48,321 nucleotides of DNA from Verrucomicrobiota bacterium (GCA_023432225.1 JAEYUW010000018.1:1-48321), one strand, 5' to 3'; positions 18,280 to 27,458 are shown, numbered from the stretch's first letter. A program made the numbers and translations. Notes: a model not told the origin generated them from the letters alone.

Positions 18280-19268
18280 CGCCGGTGGTGTCAGTCATCG
18301 TCTGTTTTCACCGCGTCACGCCGTATCTGCGACCGGCGGTGCGCAGTTTGCTGGATCAGAGCGAGCGCAACTTGGAAATTCTGCTCGTCGATAATGGCAC
18401 CGGCGCCGGGCTGAATGCGCTGGGCGATGATGGTCGCGACCCACGCCTCCGGCTCCTGCCACAGATGCGGAATCTGGGTATCGCTGGCGGGCACAACGCG
18501 GCGCTGGCGCACGCGCGCGGCGAGTTCATCGCGTTGCTTGATAGCGACGATATCGCATTGCCGATGCGACTGGAGCGACAAGTGGCCGCGCTGCGCGCCG
18601 ATCCCGACCTCGGTCTTGTTGCCAGCGCGGCCGATCGGATCGATGCGCACGGTAAAATCATCGGCCGCGCGTTCACCCTCGGCGCCGCGCGGGATCACCT
18701 GCGATTCACGGCATACTCGAATGCGGCGACGGCGCCCACGTTCACCGGCCGGCGCGAGGTGTTTGTGCGATTTCCCTATCGCGAGGGATTGGAACTCGCC
18801 GCCGATTACGATTTTCTTGCCCGGGCGACGGAGTCGGCCTCCGCCTGCGCTTTGCAGGAAACCCTGGGCCAATACCGCGTGCACCCCGCACAGAGCACGC
18901 GCGAGTCGTTCGACCGACAATGGTTCACCGCCTGCTTGATTCGGTTGATGACCGGTCGTCGGCGGGCGGGACGAGACGAGGATTTCGGCGTGCTCCAGCG
19001 TGAGTATGAGACTCGGCTGGCGGTCCCGCCTTCGCGCCGCGAGACGGCGGCTCATTTCGCCGTGCGTTGTCTCGCCGATGGGCAACCGCGCCTCGCGGCG
19101 TATCACGCTCGCAAGCTCGCGGCCTTTCGGGCGTCGCCGCGGGACGTGCTCGCTGCCTTCCGCTTGGCGGCGGCGGCGGTGCGTGCGGCGGCGGGTGAGC
19201 GGACGCTGGTGGCGCGTTTGTTTCTTACCGGTCCGTTGCGGGCGCACGGGCTGCGTCCGCTGCGCTGA
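18276..19268 (+). CDS. Family 2 glycosyltransferase
   Basis: 330 residues. The start at 18276 overlaps the previous stop in ATGA. The GT-A fold is read from SVIVCFHRVTPYLRPAVRSL, VDNGTGAG, NLGIAGGHNAALAHARGEF, and the metal-binding LLDSDDIALP. The acceptor half holds LELAADYDFLARATE and LGQYRVHP, normal for GT2 enzymes acting on lipid-linked sugars. The acceptor cannot be predicted. The last 44 bases overlap, tail to tail, the 3' end of the GT4 gene on the other strand. Confidence 0.9.
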   Translation: MTPVVSVIVCFHRVTPYLRPAVRSLLDQSERNLEILLVDNGTGAGLNALGDDGRDPRLRLLPQMRNLGIAGGHNAALAHARGEFIALLDSDDIALPMRLERQVAALRADPDLGLVASAADRIDAHGKIIGRAFTLGAARDHLRFTAYSNAATAPTFTGRREVFVRFPYREGLELAADYDFLARATESASACALQETLGQYRVHPAQSTRESFDRQWFTACLIRLMTGRRRAGRDEDFGVLQREYETRLAVPPSRRETAAHFAVRCLADGQPRLAAYHARKLAAFRASPRDVLAAFRLAAAAVRAAAGERTLVARLFLTGPLRAHGLRPLR

Positions 19269-20409
19269 GCGCATTTGAATAGAGCTGCCGGTAGCCGCGC
19301 GTCATCGCCTGCAGTGAAAAGCGCTCCGTGGTCCACGCTTGGGCCGCTTGCACGGCCGGTGTCCACTTTTCGGTGCACCGCAAGGCATCTGCCAAACTCG
19401 CGGCGAGCGCGCGCGGGTCGTCGGGTGCGGCGATCCACGGATGCTCAGACGGCAGAGTTTCGTTTAATCCCGGCGCCCGCGTCGCTACCACGGGCAGGCC
19501 GGCGTGGGTCGCTTCGAGGCTGAGCAGGGCCAGCCCTTCGAAACGCGACGGAATCACGACCACATCGAAGTCGCGGAGCCGTTTCCCTAAGTTGGCGATG
19601 GGCGGCTCGATTTTGACCTGCCAAGTCGCCGGCACCAGCGCGGCGAGAGTGCGTAATTCCTGCTCCTGCGATCCGTGGCCGTGCACGACGAGCTCGCCGC
19701 GCGTATTTTCCGGCAGCGGGGTGTGTGGCAATGCGCGCAGCAATATATCGAGACCTTTCTGCGGTTCGAAGCGCCCGGCGGCGAGCACGCGAAGCTTGTG
19801 TGGCTCTCGCGGCGTGCCGTGCGGAGGCTGCATAGGCAACGTCACCGCGTTGGGAATCACGAGCGGAGCGGAGGTCAGCGGCGGTGCTCCACTGGTGGTG
19901 CGGTGACGAACGAATTCCTGCGCGGCGGCATTCGACACGCAGGCGACCGTGGCCGTGTGCAGTTGTCGTTCGCACCAGTGGCCGATTCGTGGCCAGGAGC
20001 GCCAGAAAATCGAGTTGTGCACCGTGCGCACCAGAACAGCCGGCGTATTTTGCGGCGCCAGAAATCGTCGCCACAACGCGGCGGTCAGCTCCGCGTGTTC
20101 GGCGTGGAGGTGGATGATGTCGGGATGAAAGGTGCGCACCGCCCGCGCCAGCGCGAATGCGGCCGGCGCGGCTCCACCGAGCTTCAGCGGAAGGTGTGTG
20201 CCACTGAACCAAGGGATGGCGAGCTGTCGCATTTCCTCCTCGAGCGCCCGTCCAATGTTGTCGCCGCTCTGTCCTTGCACGGCGAAGAGGGCGAACTCGC
20301 ACTCCCCTTTGAGCGACCGCTGCAACGAGGCCGCGATCGCCTCTGCGCCGCCGAGCGCGAGATGCGTGATCACCTGCAGCACGCGTGGGTGTTTCGGAGC
20401 GGATTTCAT
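19225..20409 (-). CDS. Family 4 glycosyltransferase
   Basis: 394 residues from ATG 20409. N-terminal VLQVITHLALGGAEAIAASL is the glycine-rich loop of GT4 retaining enzymes. DIIHLHAEHAELTA, VIPNAVTLP, AAGRFEPQKGLDILL and the donor-site EX7E-like segment (SRFEGLALLSLEATHAGLPV) complete the GT-B fold. It probably adds a sugar from a nucleotide donor to a growing lipid-linked glycan in the cytoplasm. Its ATG overlaps the stop of the flippase gene by four bases, giving a coupled pair, and its 3' end overlaps the convergent GT2 gene by 44 bp. Confidence 0.92.
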   Translation of the reverse strand: MKSAPKHPRVLQVITHLALGGAEAIAASLQRSLKGECEFALFAVQGQSGDNIGRALEEEMRQLAIPWFSGTHLPLKLGGAAPAAFALARAVRTFHPDIIHLHAEHAELTAALWRRFLAPQNTPAVLVRTVHNSIFWRSWPRIGHWCERQLHTATVACVSNAAAQEFVRHRTTSGAPPLTSAPLVIPNAVTLPMQPPHGTPREPHKLRVLAAGRFEPQKGLDILLRALPHTPLPENTRGELVVHGHGSQEQELRTLAALVPATWQVKIEPPIANLGKRLRDFDVVVIPSRFEGLALLSLEATHAGLPVVATRAPGLNETLPSEHPWIAAPDDPRALAASLADALRCTEKWTPAVQAAQAWTTERFSLQAMTRGYRQLYSNALSAADAARAPATDR

Positions 20410-21947
20410 GGCTCGGCCGGAGAGGGAGTAGCGCGCATGCCCGGCAACAGCGCTCGCACGCGGGCGAGTTCTGCGCGCGTCGCTCGCCGTGCCGCCAGTG
20501 CGAGCGCGTAGGCGGCCGCGCCGCCGCTGAGTGCGCCGACAACTGCGAGCAGCGCGTGCCCAGTGACTTCGCTCACGGCCCAGCGTCCCGCGGCGAGTCC
20601 GGCGGCAAGCGCGAGAGTCTGGGTGAGTGGACCGGTGAATGCTCCCGCGTAGTCGTGCAGGCTCACGGGTGTGTCGCGCGTGGCCCACCAAAGTCGCGGC
20701 ACGATGAGCGCGACATTCGCGAGTGCGACCGCCCCGGCCAGGCCGCTGGGGCCGCAGTCGCGTGCGACCCACAAGGCGCTGGCGGTGGCTGCCAATGCGA
20801 GAGCGGAGAGCCCGGTGAGTCGATGGGCGCGGCCGGTGGCAATGCAGAGTGGCTGCACCGTTGCGGTCAGCAACGTGGCGGCCGCGCCGAGCGCGAGCCA
20901 CCGGAGCAGCGGCGCCGCATCGGGCCAGGCGGCACCAAGAACCAGCCGCACGATGAAATCGGGCAAGGCGACGCAGACTGCGACGACAGGCAGTGTGAGA
21001 TGGGCGATGGCGTTAGCGGTGTCGCGCAGATGCGGCGCGAACGCCGGCGAAGTTGTGCCGAGTCGGGACAGTGTCGCGAGGAGCACTTGACCAAACGGCA
21101 CCGCGACGAGTTGGACTGGCTGTTGCAGCAATTGTCCGGCGCGGTTGTAGGGACCGAGTGCGCCGGCACCGAGCCAGCGGCCAAACCCGAGCGTGTCCGC
21201 GATGGCGAGCAATTGCGCGAGCAGATTGCCGGCCGTGAGCTGCAAGCCGGTGCGGAGCAGCGGGACGATTTCGCGCCACGCGGCCGGCGCATGCGGTCGC
21301 CAGTGACACCACGTCCACGCGAGCAGCCCCATCACGGCTTCGGAGACGAGGAGAAACCACGCGAAAGCCGCCGCCCCGACGCCGAGCCAGGCGGCAACGA
21401 TCATGGCGAGCGTGGCTGCCGCCGCGGCGATAGTTTCCAGCCGGTTGAGCTCCCCGAACCGCAGTTCGCGTCCGAGCAGGTTGCGCGGCCACGCATTCAG
21501 ACCGTTGAGCACGAAGCTGGCGCTCATCAAGTGAAGCACGGGCGTCAGTTCGGGGCTGCGATAGAAATGCGCGACACTCGGAGCGAGGAGCCAAGTGACG
21601 CCGGCAAGCGCGAACCCGAGCAGAACGTGCAGTTGCAGCAGCGCGGTTTGTTGTCCTTCGCTGAGGCGCGGCGCCTGAATCGCTGCGATGCCCGTGCCGC
21701 CATCGCGCAGCAGCGAGAGCAGCAGCGTGAAACTCGCTGCCATCGCAAAAACGCCGTGATCCGTCGGAGAAACGAGACGTGCGAGCACGACCAAGCCCGC
21801 GAGTTTGCAGACGACGCGCACGCCTTGGGAAAGCAGCGTGCTGAGATAGCCGGCGTTAGCCCGCGCGAGCACGGGAGCGGCGTCAGGCGTCGTCCGATTC
21901 ACAAGGGCGGGCGCCGCCCCGGCGCGGGCTTGCGCTGAGGGCAGCAT
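20406..21947 (-). CDS. Wzx-type oligosaccharide flippase (MOP/polysaccharide transport family)
   Basis: 513 residues with about twelve to fourteen hydrophobic helices. NAGYLSTLLSQGVRVVCKLA followed by GLVVLARLVSPTDHGVFAMA is the typical start of polysaccharide flippases. Later segments include RNLLGRELRFGELNRLE and LGPYNRAGQLLQQPVQLVAV, both diagnostic of the Wzx/TuaB group. It should move undecaprenyl-linked repeat units across the inner membrane. It overlaps the downstream GT4 gene by ATGA, so the two form one transcription unit, and its start lies 16 bp from the divergent GT4 gene. Confidence 0.9.
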   Translation of the reverse strand: MLPSAQARAGAAPALVNRTTPDAAPVLARANAGYLSTLLSQGVRVVCKLAGLVVLARLVSPTDHGVFAMAASFTLLLSLLRDGGTGIAAIQAPRLSEGQQTALLQLHVLLGFALAGVTWLLAPSVAHFYRSPELTPVLHLMSASFVLNGLNAWPRNLLGRELRFGELNRLETIAAAAATLAMIVAAWLGVGAAAFAWFLLVSEAVMGLLAWTWCHWRPHAPAAWREIVPLLRTGLQLTAGNLLAQLLAIADTLGFGRWLGAGALGPYNRAGQLLQQPVQLVAVPFGQVLLATLSRLGTTSPAFAPHLRDTANAIAHLTLPVVAVCVALPDFIVRLVLGAAWPDAAPLLRWLALGAAATLLTATVQPLCIATGRAHRLTGLSALALAATASALWVARDCGPSGLAGAVALANVALIVPRLWWATRDTPVSLHDYAGAFTGPLTQTLALAAGLAAGRWAVSEVTGHALLAVVGALSGGAAAYALALAARRATRAELARVRALLPGMRATPSPAEP

Positions 21948-21963
21948 CGGTTAGGGCGGGTAG

Positions 21964-23103
21964 GTGAGCCAAACGGAGTGGAGCGTGGAGCATTCGAGCC
22001 CGGCGACGCAAGCGTCGCGGCTGCCGCTCGTGCTGCACTACACCGGCTACGACGAGGATTACGGCGGGGTGACGGTGACGATCAAACGACTCGCGGCGGT
22101 TGGGGCGTGGCGAACGCTGCTCGGGTTGAACGCGGGCGGCGTCCAGCGGCGTGAGCCGCGGTTGGATGTGGTGGAGTTTCCGCGCGTCGACGCCGAAAGG
22201 GGCGGCAGGCATCTGCTCGTGGCAGGATGGCGTGTGGCGTGGCATGCCCGACGCTGGCTGCGCGGGAATCCAGACGGAATTTTTCATGGTCACTCCCGCG
22301 CGGGCGCGCTGGCGGCGGCACTGTTGCGGAGTGCGGGAGAGACGCGAGTGCTGGCTACGGTGCACGTGTTCGGACGGCAACGTTGGTGGTATCGTCAACT
22401 CGCGCGCCTGCTCGATGGCCGGATCTTTTGGCTGAGCCCTCGGATGAAGGAATATTACGGTCTCGGGCGCGGGACATGGGCCGAATGCCTGCCCGATTGC
22501 GTGAGCGGCATTGAGATCGCGCAGCGCAAGCCGCGCGATGCGGCGCGGATTTTCGGGGCAGTGGGGCCGATCGTTGCGGTGAAGGAATGGCGCGCGCTTG
22601 TGGAGGCGTGGGCGCAGGTGCCAGCGGAGGTGCGGCGCAATCTCAAACTGGTGCACATCGGTGGGCCGCGGATGGACGACCGACACGCCGAAGCAGAAGC
22701 GTTGCGACGATTCGCGGCGGAACGTGGGGTCGCCGACTCCATCGAATGGCGCCCGCGCTCGGAATCGCTCGAAAAATTCTGGAACGAAATCGACTGCTAC
22801 GTGGGGACGTCGCCACGCGAGGCGTTTGGTGTCGCGGCCTTGGAGGCGCTCGCTGCCGGAGTGCCGTTGCTGGTGCCGTCTGCGGCAGGCACCAGCGATT
22901 TGGTGGAAGAGTGTCACGGCGGCTGGTGCTTCGACGGCGGCGCGCCTTCGTTGGCGGGGGCAATCGAGCGCTCCGCACAGCCGGGAGCGTGGCGCGGTTG
23001 GTCGCCCGATGTCGCGGCGCTGGGACGTTTTTCTGCTGCAGCGGTGGCCGCGCGGCACGCGGAGATTTACCGGACTCTCCTGCGGCGCGCGAGCAACGCG
23101 TAG
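21964..23103 (+). CDS. Family 4 glycosyltransferase
   Basis: 379 residues from a GTG at 21964. LVLHYTGYDEDYGGVTVTIK is an unusual version of the glycine-rich N-terminal loop. IFHGHSRAGALAAALL, VGPIVAVKEWRALVEAW and the donor-site segment SPREAFGVAALEALAAGVPL identify a GT4 enzyme. The next in-frame GTG at 21985 would shorten it by seven residues. It diverges from the flippase and ends overlapping the convergent GT2 gene by 37 bp. Donor and acceptor sugars cannot be told. Confidence 0.85.
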   Translation: MSQTEWSVEHSSPATQASRLPLVLHYTGYDEDYGGVTVTIKRLAAVGAWRTLLGLNAGGVQRREPRLDVVEFPRVDAERGGRHLLVAGWRVAWHARRWLRGNPDGIFHGHSRAGALAAALLRSAGETRVLATVHVFGRQRWWYRQLARLLDGRIFWLSPRMKEYYGLGRGTWAECLPDCVSGIEIAQRKPRDAARIFGAVGPIVAVKEWRALVEAWAQVPAEVRRNLKLVHIGGPRMDDRHAEAEALRRFAAERGVADSIEWRPRSESLEKFWNEIDCYVGTSPREAFGVAALEALAAGVPLLVPSAAGTSDLVEECHGGWCFDGGAPSLAGAIERSAQPGAWRGWSPDVAALGRFSAAAVAARHAEIYRTLLRRASNA

Positions 23104-23945
23104 GCGGCGAGCCGCCATTCGCTCCAGCCTCGCTTGCGGAGCACCGCGAAAATCGTGCCGAGAAACGCACGCGTGCTCCCGTATCCGCCGATGCCGCGCT
23201 CAAGCCGCCCGAGCAGCAGGAAGGCGCGGCAAGCCTCGCGCGAGAATTGATGCCGCGCCACCCGCAGCGTCGCACGGTAGGCGCGCCAGACCGCCTCTTT
23301 GTCGCGATGCACGCTGTTCGCGGCGGCGTTGCCATGCACGCGAACGAGGGCGCGGGCCACGCAGGGCAGGACGCGCTGACGTCGGGCCCACAACAGTTGC
23401 TGAGCGTAGAGCATGTCTTCGCCGGCGGAGAGGCCTTCGTCGAAACGCACGCCATCGTCACGGCGATGAAACAACAAAGGTGATCCCAGATTCGCGTGTC
23501 GCAGGATCTCGTCGCCGCGAAACTCGCTTTGCTCCACCTGCCGGACGCGAACGCGCCGTGGCCAGGCGAATTCGTAACCACAGACGACGAGCGGTGCGCC
23601 CGTCTGCCCGGCCAACGCGTGCTGCGCCGCGAGCTTCCCGGGCAAATACTCGTCATCGTCGTCGAGAAAAGTGACCCACCGCCCTCGCGCGGCGGCGAGG
23701 CCGACGTTGCGGGCGGCGGCGGCATTGACGCGGCCGCGTGCATTCATGATGCGCACGCGCGGATCGTCGCGCCATGGAGCCAAAGCCGCTTCGCCAACGT
23801 TCTCGGGCGTGGTTCGATTGGCGTCGACCAGGATGATTTCGAAAGAAGGACCTGCTTGCTCGAGCACGCTGCGCACCGCACGGCCGACGAGTGTCGGTCG
23901 ATCACAGGTGGGAAGAATGATCGAGATTTCAGGCGCGGAGTGCAT
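23067..23945 (-). CDS. Family 2 glycosyltransferase
   Basis: 292 residues from ATG 23945; the frame upstream is open but lacks protein-like content. The GT-A core is ISIILPTCDRPTLVGRAV, IILVDANRTTPENV, NVGLAAARGRWVTFLDDDD (metal-binding DDDD) and GEDMLYAQQLLW in place of the ED motif. It overlaps the upstream GT4 gene by 17 bp on the same strand and the convergent GT4 gene by 37 bp at its tail. It probably extends the same glycan. Confidence 0.9.
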   Translation of the reverse strand: MHSAPEISIILPTCDRPTLVGRAVRSVLEQAGPSFEIILVDANRTTPENVGEAALAPWRDDPRVRIMNARGRVNAAAARNVGLAAARGRWVTFLDDDDEYLPGKLAAQHALAGQTGAPLVVCGYEFAWPRRVRVRQVEQSEFRGDEILRHANLGSPLLFHRRDDGVRFDEGLSAGEDMLYAQQLLWARRQRVLPCVARALVRVHGNAAANSVHRDKEAVWRAYRATLRVARHQFSREACRAFLLLGRLERGIGGYGSTRAFLGTIFAVLRKRGWSEWRLAAYALLARRRRVR

Positions 23946-24996
23946 CGCGGAGTGCGCGGGCGAGCATGGCGAGGTGGCGTTCGCGTGTGTAGCGTGCTTC
24001 GAAAAATTCCCGGTGCGCGCCGGCCGGAGGCGGCACTGCCAGCGTGGCCGCGAGGGCGGCGGCGAGGCTGATCGTGTCACCCGGCGCGACGAGACTTGTC
24101 GTGGGCGGCAGCGTTTCGGGCAAGCCGCGCCAACGGGTGGCGACGACCGGTGCATCGGCGGAGAGTGCTTCGAGGGCGACGAGCGGTTGGCCCTCATGCG
24201 GGTAATGCGTTGGCAGACACACCACGCCGCAGCGCGCGAGCAGGTCGGCCTTCTCTTTGCCGCTCACCATGCCTGCTTCGTGGCAAACGCCCGGATCAGC
24301 GGCGCGCGCGCGATCGAGGGCCGCGCGAACGGTCGGTTCCACCGGACCAGCGAAGACGACGCGCGTGGCGTGGCCGCGCGCCCGCAGGAGTTGGATGGCG
24401 GCGAGCAAATCGAGCGCCCCTTTCTCCCCGGAGACGGCTCCGAGAAAGAGCACGAAATTCTCGCGCGGGGCGGCCGCGCTTGCGGCGGGCGCGATACCAT
24501 TCGGCACGACGGCGATGCAGCGCGCGTGCAATGCCGCGGCATCGCTGCGCAAAGACTGGGTGAGCACGATCGCGAGATCGGCGCGACCGAGCAGGACTTG
24601 GGTGAGCGAGCGTTCAAGAGGTGTCGCGCGCGTCTCGAGCCAGTCGCCGAGGCCGCCGTTGTGGAAATGCAGCACGAGGCGGCGGTAGAACGGACGCACC
24701 AGCAGCATCACCAGCCAGTCGCGGTAGAGTGCGCCGCGTTTCCCGGGGGCGGGCACGTAGTAGAGCGTGTCGCAGTTTTCCGTGCAGCGAGCGACGATCG
24801 CGTGAAAGCACGCGTCGAGGATCGCGAGGATTTTGCCCGCGCGCCAGCCGCCGATGTCGGCGTGGTTGCGCGAGAGGCGAAGATTGACGTGGGCGACCTC
24901 GATCCCGTGGTTCGGGAGCCCGCGCACCGCCGTGTCGACCATCAAACTCTGGCCGTGGAGCGGCGGCGGAGTTTGGGCGAGGAGCAGGAGCTTCAT
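23929..24996 (-). CDS. Family 4 glycosyltransferase
   Basis: 355 residues from ATG 24996; an in-frame start further upstream would overlap the exosortase start region. N-terminal LLLLAQTPPPLHGQSLMVDT, VLHFHNGGLGDWLE, VVPNGIAP, FVLFLGAVSGEKGALDLL and the donor-site THYPHEGQPLVALEALSADA place it in GT4. It is first of a two-gene unit with the GT2 gene (17-bp overlap) and diverges from the exosortase gene with 46 bp between, so both may share a regulatory region. Confidence 0.9.
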   Translation of the reverse strand: MKLLLLAQTPPPLHGQSLMVDTAVRGLPNHGIEVAHVNLRLSRNHADIGGWRAGKILAILDACFHAIVARCTENCDTLYYVPAPGKRGALYRDWLVMLLVRPFYRRLVLHFHNGGLGDWLETRATPLERSLTQVLLGRADLAIVLTQSLRSDAAALHARCIAVVPNGIAPAASAAAPRENFVLFLGAVSGEKGALDLLAAIQLLRARGHATRVVFAGPVEPTVRAALDRARAADPGVCHEAGMVSGKEKADLLARCGVVCLPTHYPHEGQPLVALEALSADAPVVATRWRGLPETLPPTTSLVAPGDTISLAAALAATLAVPPPAGAHREFFEARYTRERHLAMLARALRDALRA

Positions 24997-25042
24997 CTTC
25001 GACTTGGAATGCGGGCGGGAGCGCGAATGATGCGGAGCGCGC

Positions 25043-26833
25043 GTGACCAATCCAGCCACAAAACCCCCGCACTCGCGAGCCCCTTGGCTGGCCGCCGGCG
25101 TCGCCGCGCTCGCGGGCGTCGTGCTGTTTCACTTCGCGGGCAACGCCTCGCAGGGTTACGTGAAGACCGACTCGGTGTTCTGGTGGTGGATCTCGCAGTG
25201 GCTCGATCCTCAGGCGGAGGCGGAGCACGGTTGGCTGATCCTCGCGGTGAGCGGCTGGCTGCTGTGGCGGAATCTGCGAAATGCGAATTGCGGATTGCGG
25301 ATTGCGGATTGCCCGACCCCAGCGCCGTCGTCGTCTTCCAATCCGCAATCCGCAATCCGAAATCCGCAATGGATCGCTCCGCTGGCGGCGATGCTGGGCG
25401 GGCTCGTGTTGCACCTGCTCGGCTATGCGATGCAGCAAGCGCGCGTGTCGATCGTCGCGTTCCTGTTGTTCTCATGGGGCGTGTTGGCGCTCGGCGGCGG
25501 GCGGCGCTGGGGACGGGCGGCGGTGTTTCCGCTCGGATTCATGCTGTTCGCGGTGCCGCTCAATGTGCTCGATACGCTCGGATTTTTTCTGCGCGTGGGC
25601 GTGACGGATGTGGCGTATCACGTCGCGCGCGCGTTCGGGTGCGACGTCATCCGTAACGGCACGCAGCTGCTCTCGCCGGACGGCAGTTATTCCTACGACG
25701 TCGCGGCGGCGTGCTCGGGCATTCGCTCGCTGACGGCGCTGACGGCGCTGTCGCTGCTGCTCGGCTATCTGAGTTTTCGTTCGTGGTGGGCGCGCGGCTT
25801 CGTCGGGCTGCTCGCGCTGCCGTATGCGTTCGTCGGCAACGTCGCGCGCATCCTCGCGATCATCGTCGCCGCCGAGTGGCAAGGGCAGCATGCCGGCGCG
25901 TTTGTACACGAATGGTTCGGGCCGGTGGTGTTCGTGATCGTGCTCGGGCTGGTGCAAGCGACGGTGTGGCTGATGGAGAAGGGAGGAACGCGGGAGAGTG
26001 AAGGTGAAGGAGCGGCGCGAGCGGCGTCCGCAGCCGGAGATCAGGCGCTCGCGTCCGCGGGGGAAAGTCACGTATTACGTGACTTTGCGTCGGGAGCGGC
26101 GAGCGGAGCGAGTGGGCCGGGTAGCCGATTGAGGGACCGCGCGGCGTGGGGTGCCGCTGCGGCGGTCGTGCTTGCGGCGGCGGGGGTGGCGCTGGCGGCG
26201 CGGGCGCTGGATCGCGTGCAGGTGGATGCGCGCACAGGGGTGAAGCTTGCGGCGGATGGTTTAAACCCGGTCGCACTGCCCAACTTTATCGGACTGGATT
26301 GGGCCGGTCAAAATGCGGCCGTGAGCGCGGTGGAGCGCGAGGTGTTGCCGCCGGATACGGGTTTCTCGCGCAAGAACTACGTGTCGCTGCACGACCGCCG
26401 ACAGTCGGTTTTCCTGTCGATCGTGCTCAGCGGGCGCGATCGGACGTCGATTCACCGGCCGGAGCTTTGTCTGGTCGGTCAGGGGTGGACGATCCGCGGA
26501 CGCAGCACGCATGAATTCTCAGTCGGGGCGGTGAAGTTTCCCGCGACTGTCCTGCATATCGAACGCGAAGTGACGAATGCGCGCGGCGAGGTGGCGAAGT
26601 TGCCGGCGCTGCTCGTGTATTGGTTTGTAGGGGCGGACCGGATCGTGGCGTCGCATGGGGAGCGCGTGTTCTACACCTCGCTCGACCGCGTGCGGCATTT
26701 GCAGGCGCATCGCTGGGCTTACGTGTTGATGCAGACGCACGCGCTCGACGGCGAGGCGGCGGCGCTGAAGCGGATCGACGAGGTGCTGGCGGGGACGTTG
26801 CCGAAGTTTCAGAGCGAAGGACTGAAAAACTGA
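25043..26833 (+). CDS. Exosortase fused to an EpsI domain
   Basis: 596 residues. About residues 10-315 are an exosortase with eight or more helices and the triad in AACSGIRSLTALTAL (Cys), GNVARILAI (Arg) and HEWFGPVVF (His). Exosortases cut and anchor PEP-CTERM proteins at the outer face of the inner membrane. After a charged linker (about 315-365) and a new membrane helix comes an EpsI-type periplasmic domain (SIHRPELCLVGQGW, VLHIEREVTNARGEV, VLVYWF-like LLVYWFVGADR). EpsI is tied to exopolysaccharide export, consistent with the glycan genes beside it. Two palindromic insertions sit in frame: 25274-25371 and 26064-26086. The PEP-CTERM protein at 31385 is a likely substrate. Confidence 0.92.
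   Translation: MTNPATKPPHSRAPWLAAGVAALAGVVLFHFAGNASQGYVKTDSVFWWWISQWLDPQAEAEHGWLILAVSGWLLWRNLRNANCGLRIADCPTPAPSSSSNPQSAIRNPQWIAPLAAMLGGLVLHLLGYAMQQARVSIVAFLLFSWGVLALGGGRRWGRAAVFPLGFMLFAVPLNVLDTLGFFLRVGVTDVAYHVARAFGCDVIRNGTQLLSPDGSYSYDVAAACSGIRSLTALTALSLLLGYLSFRSWWARGFVGLLALPYAFVGNVARILAIIVAAEWQGQHAGAFVHEWFGPVVFVIVLGLVQATVWLMEKGGTRESEGEGAARAASAAGDQALASAGESHVLRDFASGAASGASGPGSRLRDRAAWGAAAAVVLAAAGVALAARALDRVQVDARTGVKLAADGLNPVALPNFIGLDWAGQNAAVSAVEREVLPPDTGFSRKNYVSLHDRRQSVFLSIVLSGRDRTSIHRPELCLVGQGWTIRGRSTHEFSVGAVKFPATVLHIEREVTNARGEVAKLPALLVYWFVGADRIVASHGERVFYTSLDRVRHLQAHRWAYVLMQTHALDGEAAALKRIDEVLAGTLPKFQSEGLKN
25274..25371. repeat. GCGGATT tandem inverted repeat inserted in frame in the exosortase gene
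   Basis: The left arm (25274-25312) holds three tandem GCGGATT units and the right arm (about 25340-25371) their inverted counterpart (AATCCGC). The loop between is about 28 bases. Translation gives roughly 32 extra residues (NANCGLRIADCP, then SSSSNPQSAIRNPQW) in a loop between membrane segments. The residues look unlike the surrounding protein. Confidence 0.8.
26064..26086. repeat. Hairpin in the exosortase-EpsI linker
   Basis: AAAGTCACGT and ACGTGACTTT, perfect 10-bp arms around ATT. The core CGTATTACG is shared with the hairpin at 27459-27481 downstream of queF. It encodes part of the linker between the two domains. Confidence 0.7.
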
Positions 26834-26840
26834 AGGGCTG

Positions 26841-26906
26841 AACACAGAGATCTCAGAGACCACAGAGCCGCCTGGGTATCTCCGTGTCCTCTGTGACCTC
26901 TGTGTT
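26841..26906. repeat. ACACAGA-type inverted repeat, copy A
   Basis: Arms 26841-26867 and 26880-26906 pair at 22 of 27 positions. Each arm is a run of about three degenerate 9-base ACACAGAG-like units. It starts 8 bases after the exosortase stop. The rest of the gap to queF (to 27041) holds a degenerate GTAG hairpin near 26951-26975 and nothing else I recognise; no preQ1 riboswitch is evident. Confidence 0.75.
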
Positions 26907-27041
26907 AAAAGGTTCCGTGGTGTTGTGCTTCTTGGGTTAAACGGATCGGACGCAGGGAGACGCTTGCGCTACGGGACGACGGATGCGCGTGGCTTGATTT
27001 TCAGTCTTTCAGCCGTTCAGTGCTTCAGCCTTTCTTACGCC

Positions 27042-27419
27042 ATGGCCGATCCGAAGATCCTCGAAACCTTCCCGAATCCCGCGCCGCACCGCGATTTTCT
27101 CATCGAGCACACGCATCATGAGTTCACCTCGGTGTGCCCGATGACCGGACATCCGGACTTCGCCAACATCACCGTGCGCTACGTGGCGGACAAAACCTGC
27201 GTCGAACTGAAGTCGCTCAAGCTCTACTTCCACGCTTACCGCAACGAAGGCATTTTCTTCGAGGCGGCGACGAACAAGATTTGCGACGAACTCGGCGCCG
27301 CGCTGAAGCCGCGCAGCCTGACGATCATCGCGGACTGGAAGGCGCGCGGCGGTTTCAGTTCGCGCATCACGGCGGACTGGCAACCGACGAAGCGCAAGCC
27401 CGCAAAGAAGAAGCGCTGA
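27042..27419 (+). CDS. queF: NADPH-dependent 7-cyano-7-deazaguanine reductase (preQ0 reductase), short QueF type
   Basis: 125 residues. QueF reduces the nitrile of preQ0 to preQ1, the last free-base step of queuosine synthesis. The T-fold protein shows the catalytic Cys32 in FTSVCPMTGHPDFANITVRY, with Asp39 as acid, and the family motif ELKSLKLYFHAYRNEGIFFE (55-74). The size matches the unimodular class. ATG 27042 gives a normal N-terminus; the frame is open to 26925 but only through intergenic repeats. No other queuosine gene is adjacent. Confidence 0.96.
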   Translation: MADPKILETFPNPAPHRDFLIEHTHHEFTSVCPMTGHPDFANITVRYVADKTCVELKSLKLYFHAYRNEGIFFEAATNKICDELGAALKPRSLTIIADWKARGGFSSRITADWQPTKRKPAKKKR

Positions 27420-27458
27420 GCGCATGAGCGCATTCGGAGTCGGGGTGCGCCTCTTCGT

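Noticed and set aside
26834..27041. Possible preQ1 riboswitch upstream of queF
   Set aside because: No preQ1-type stem with A-rich tail could be drawn; the gap is filled by an ACACAGA inverted repeat and a weak GTAG hairpin.
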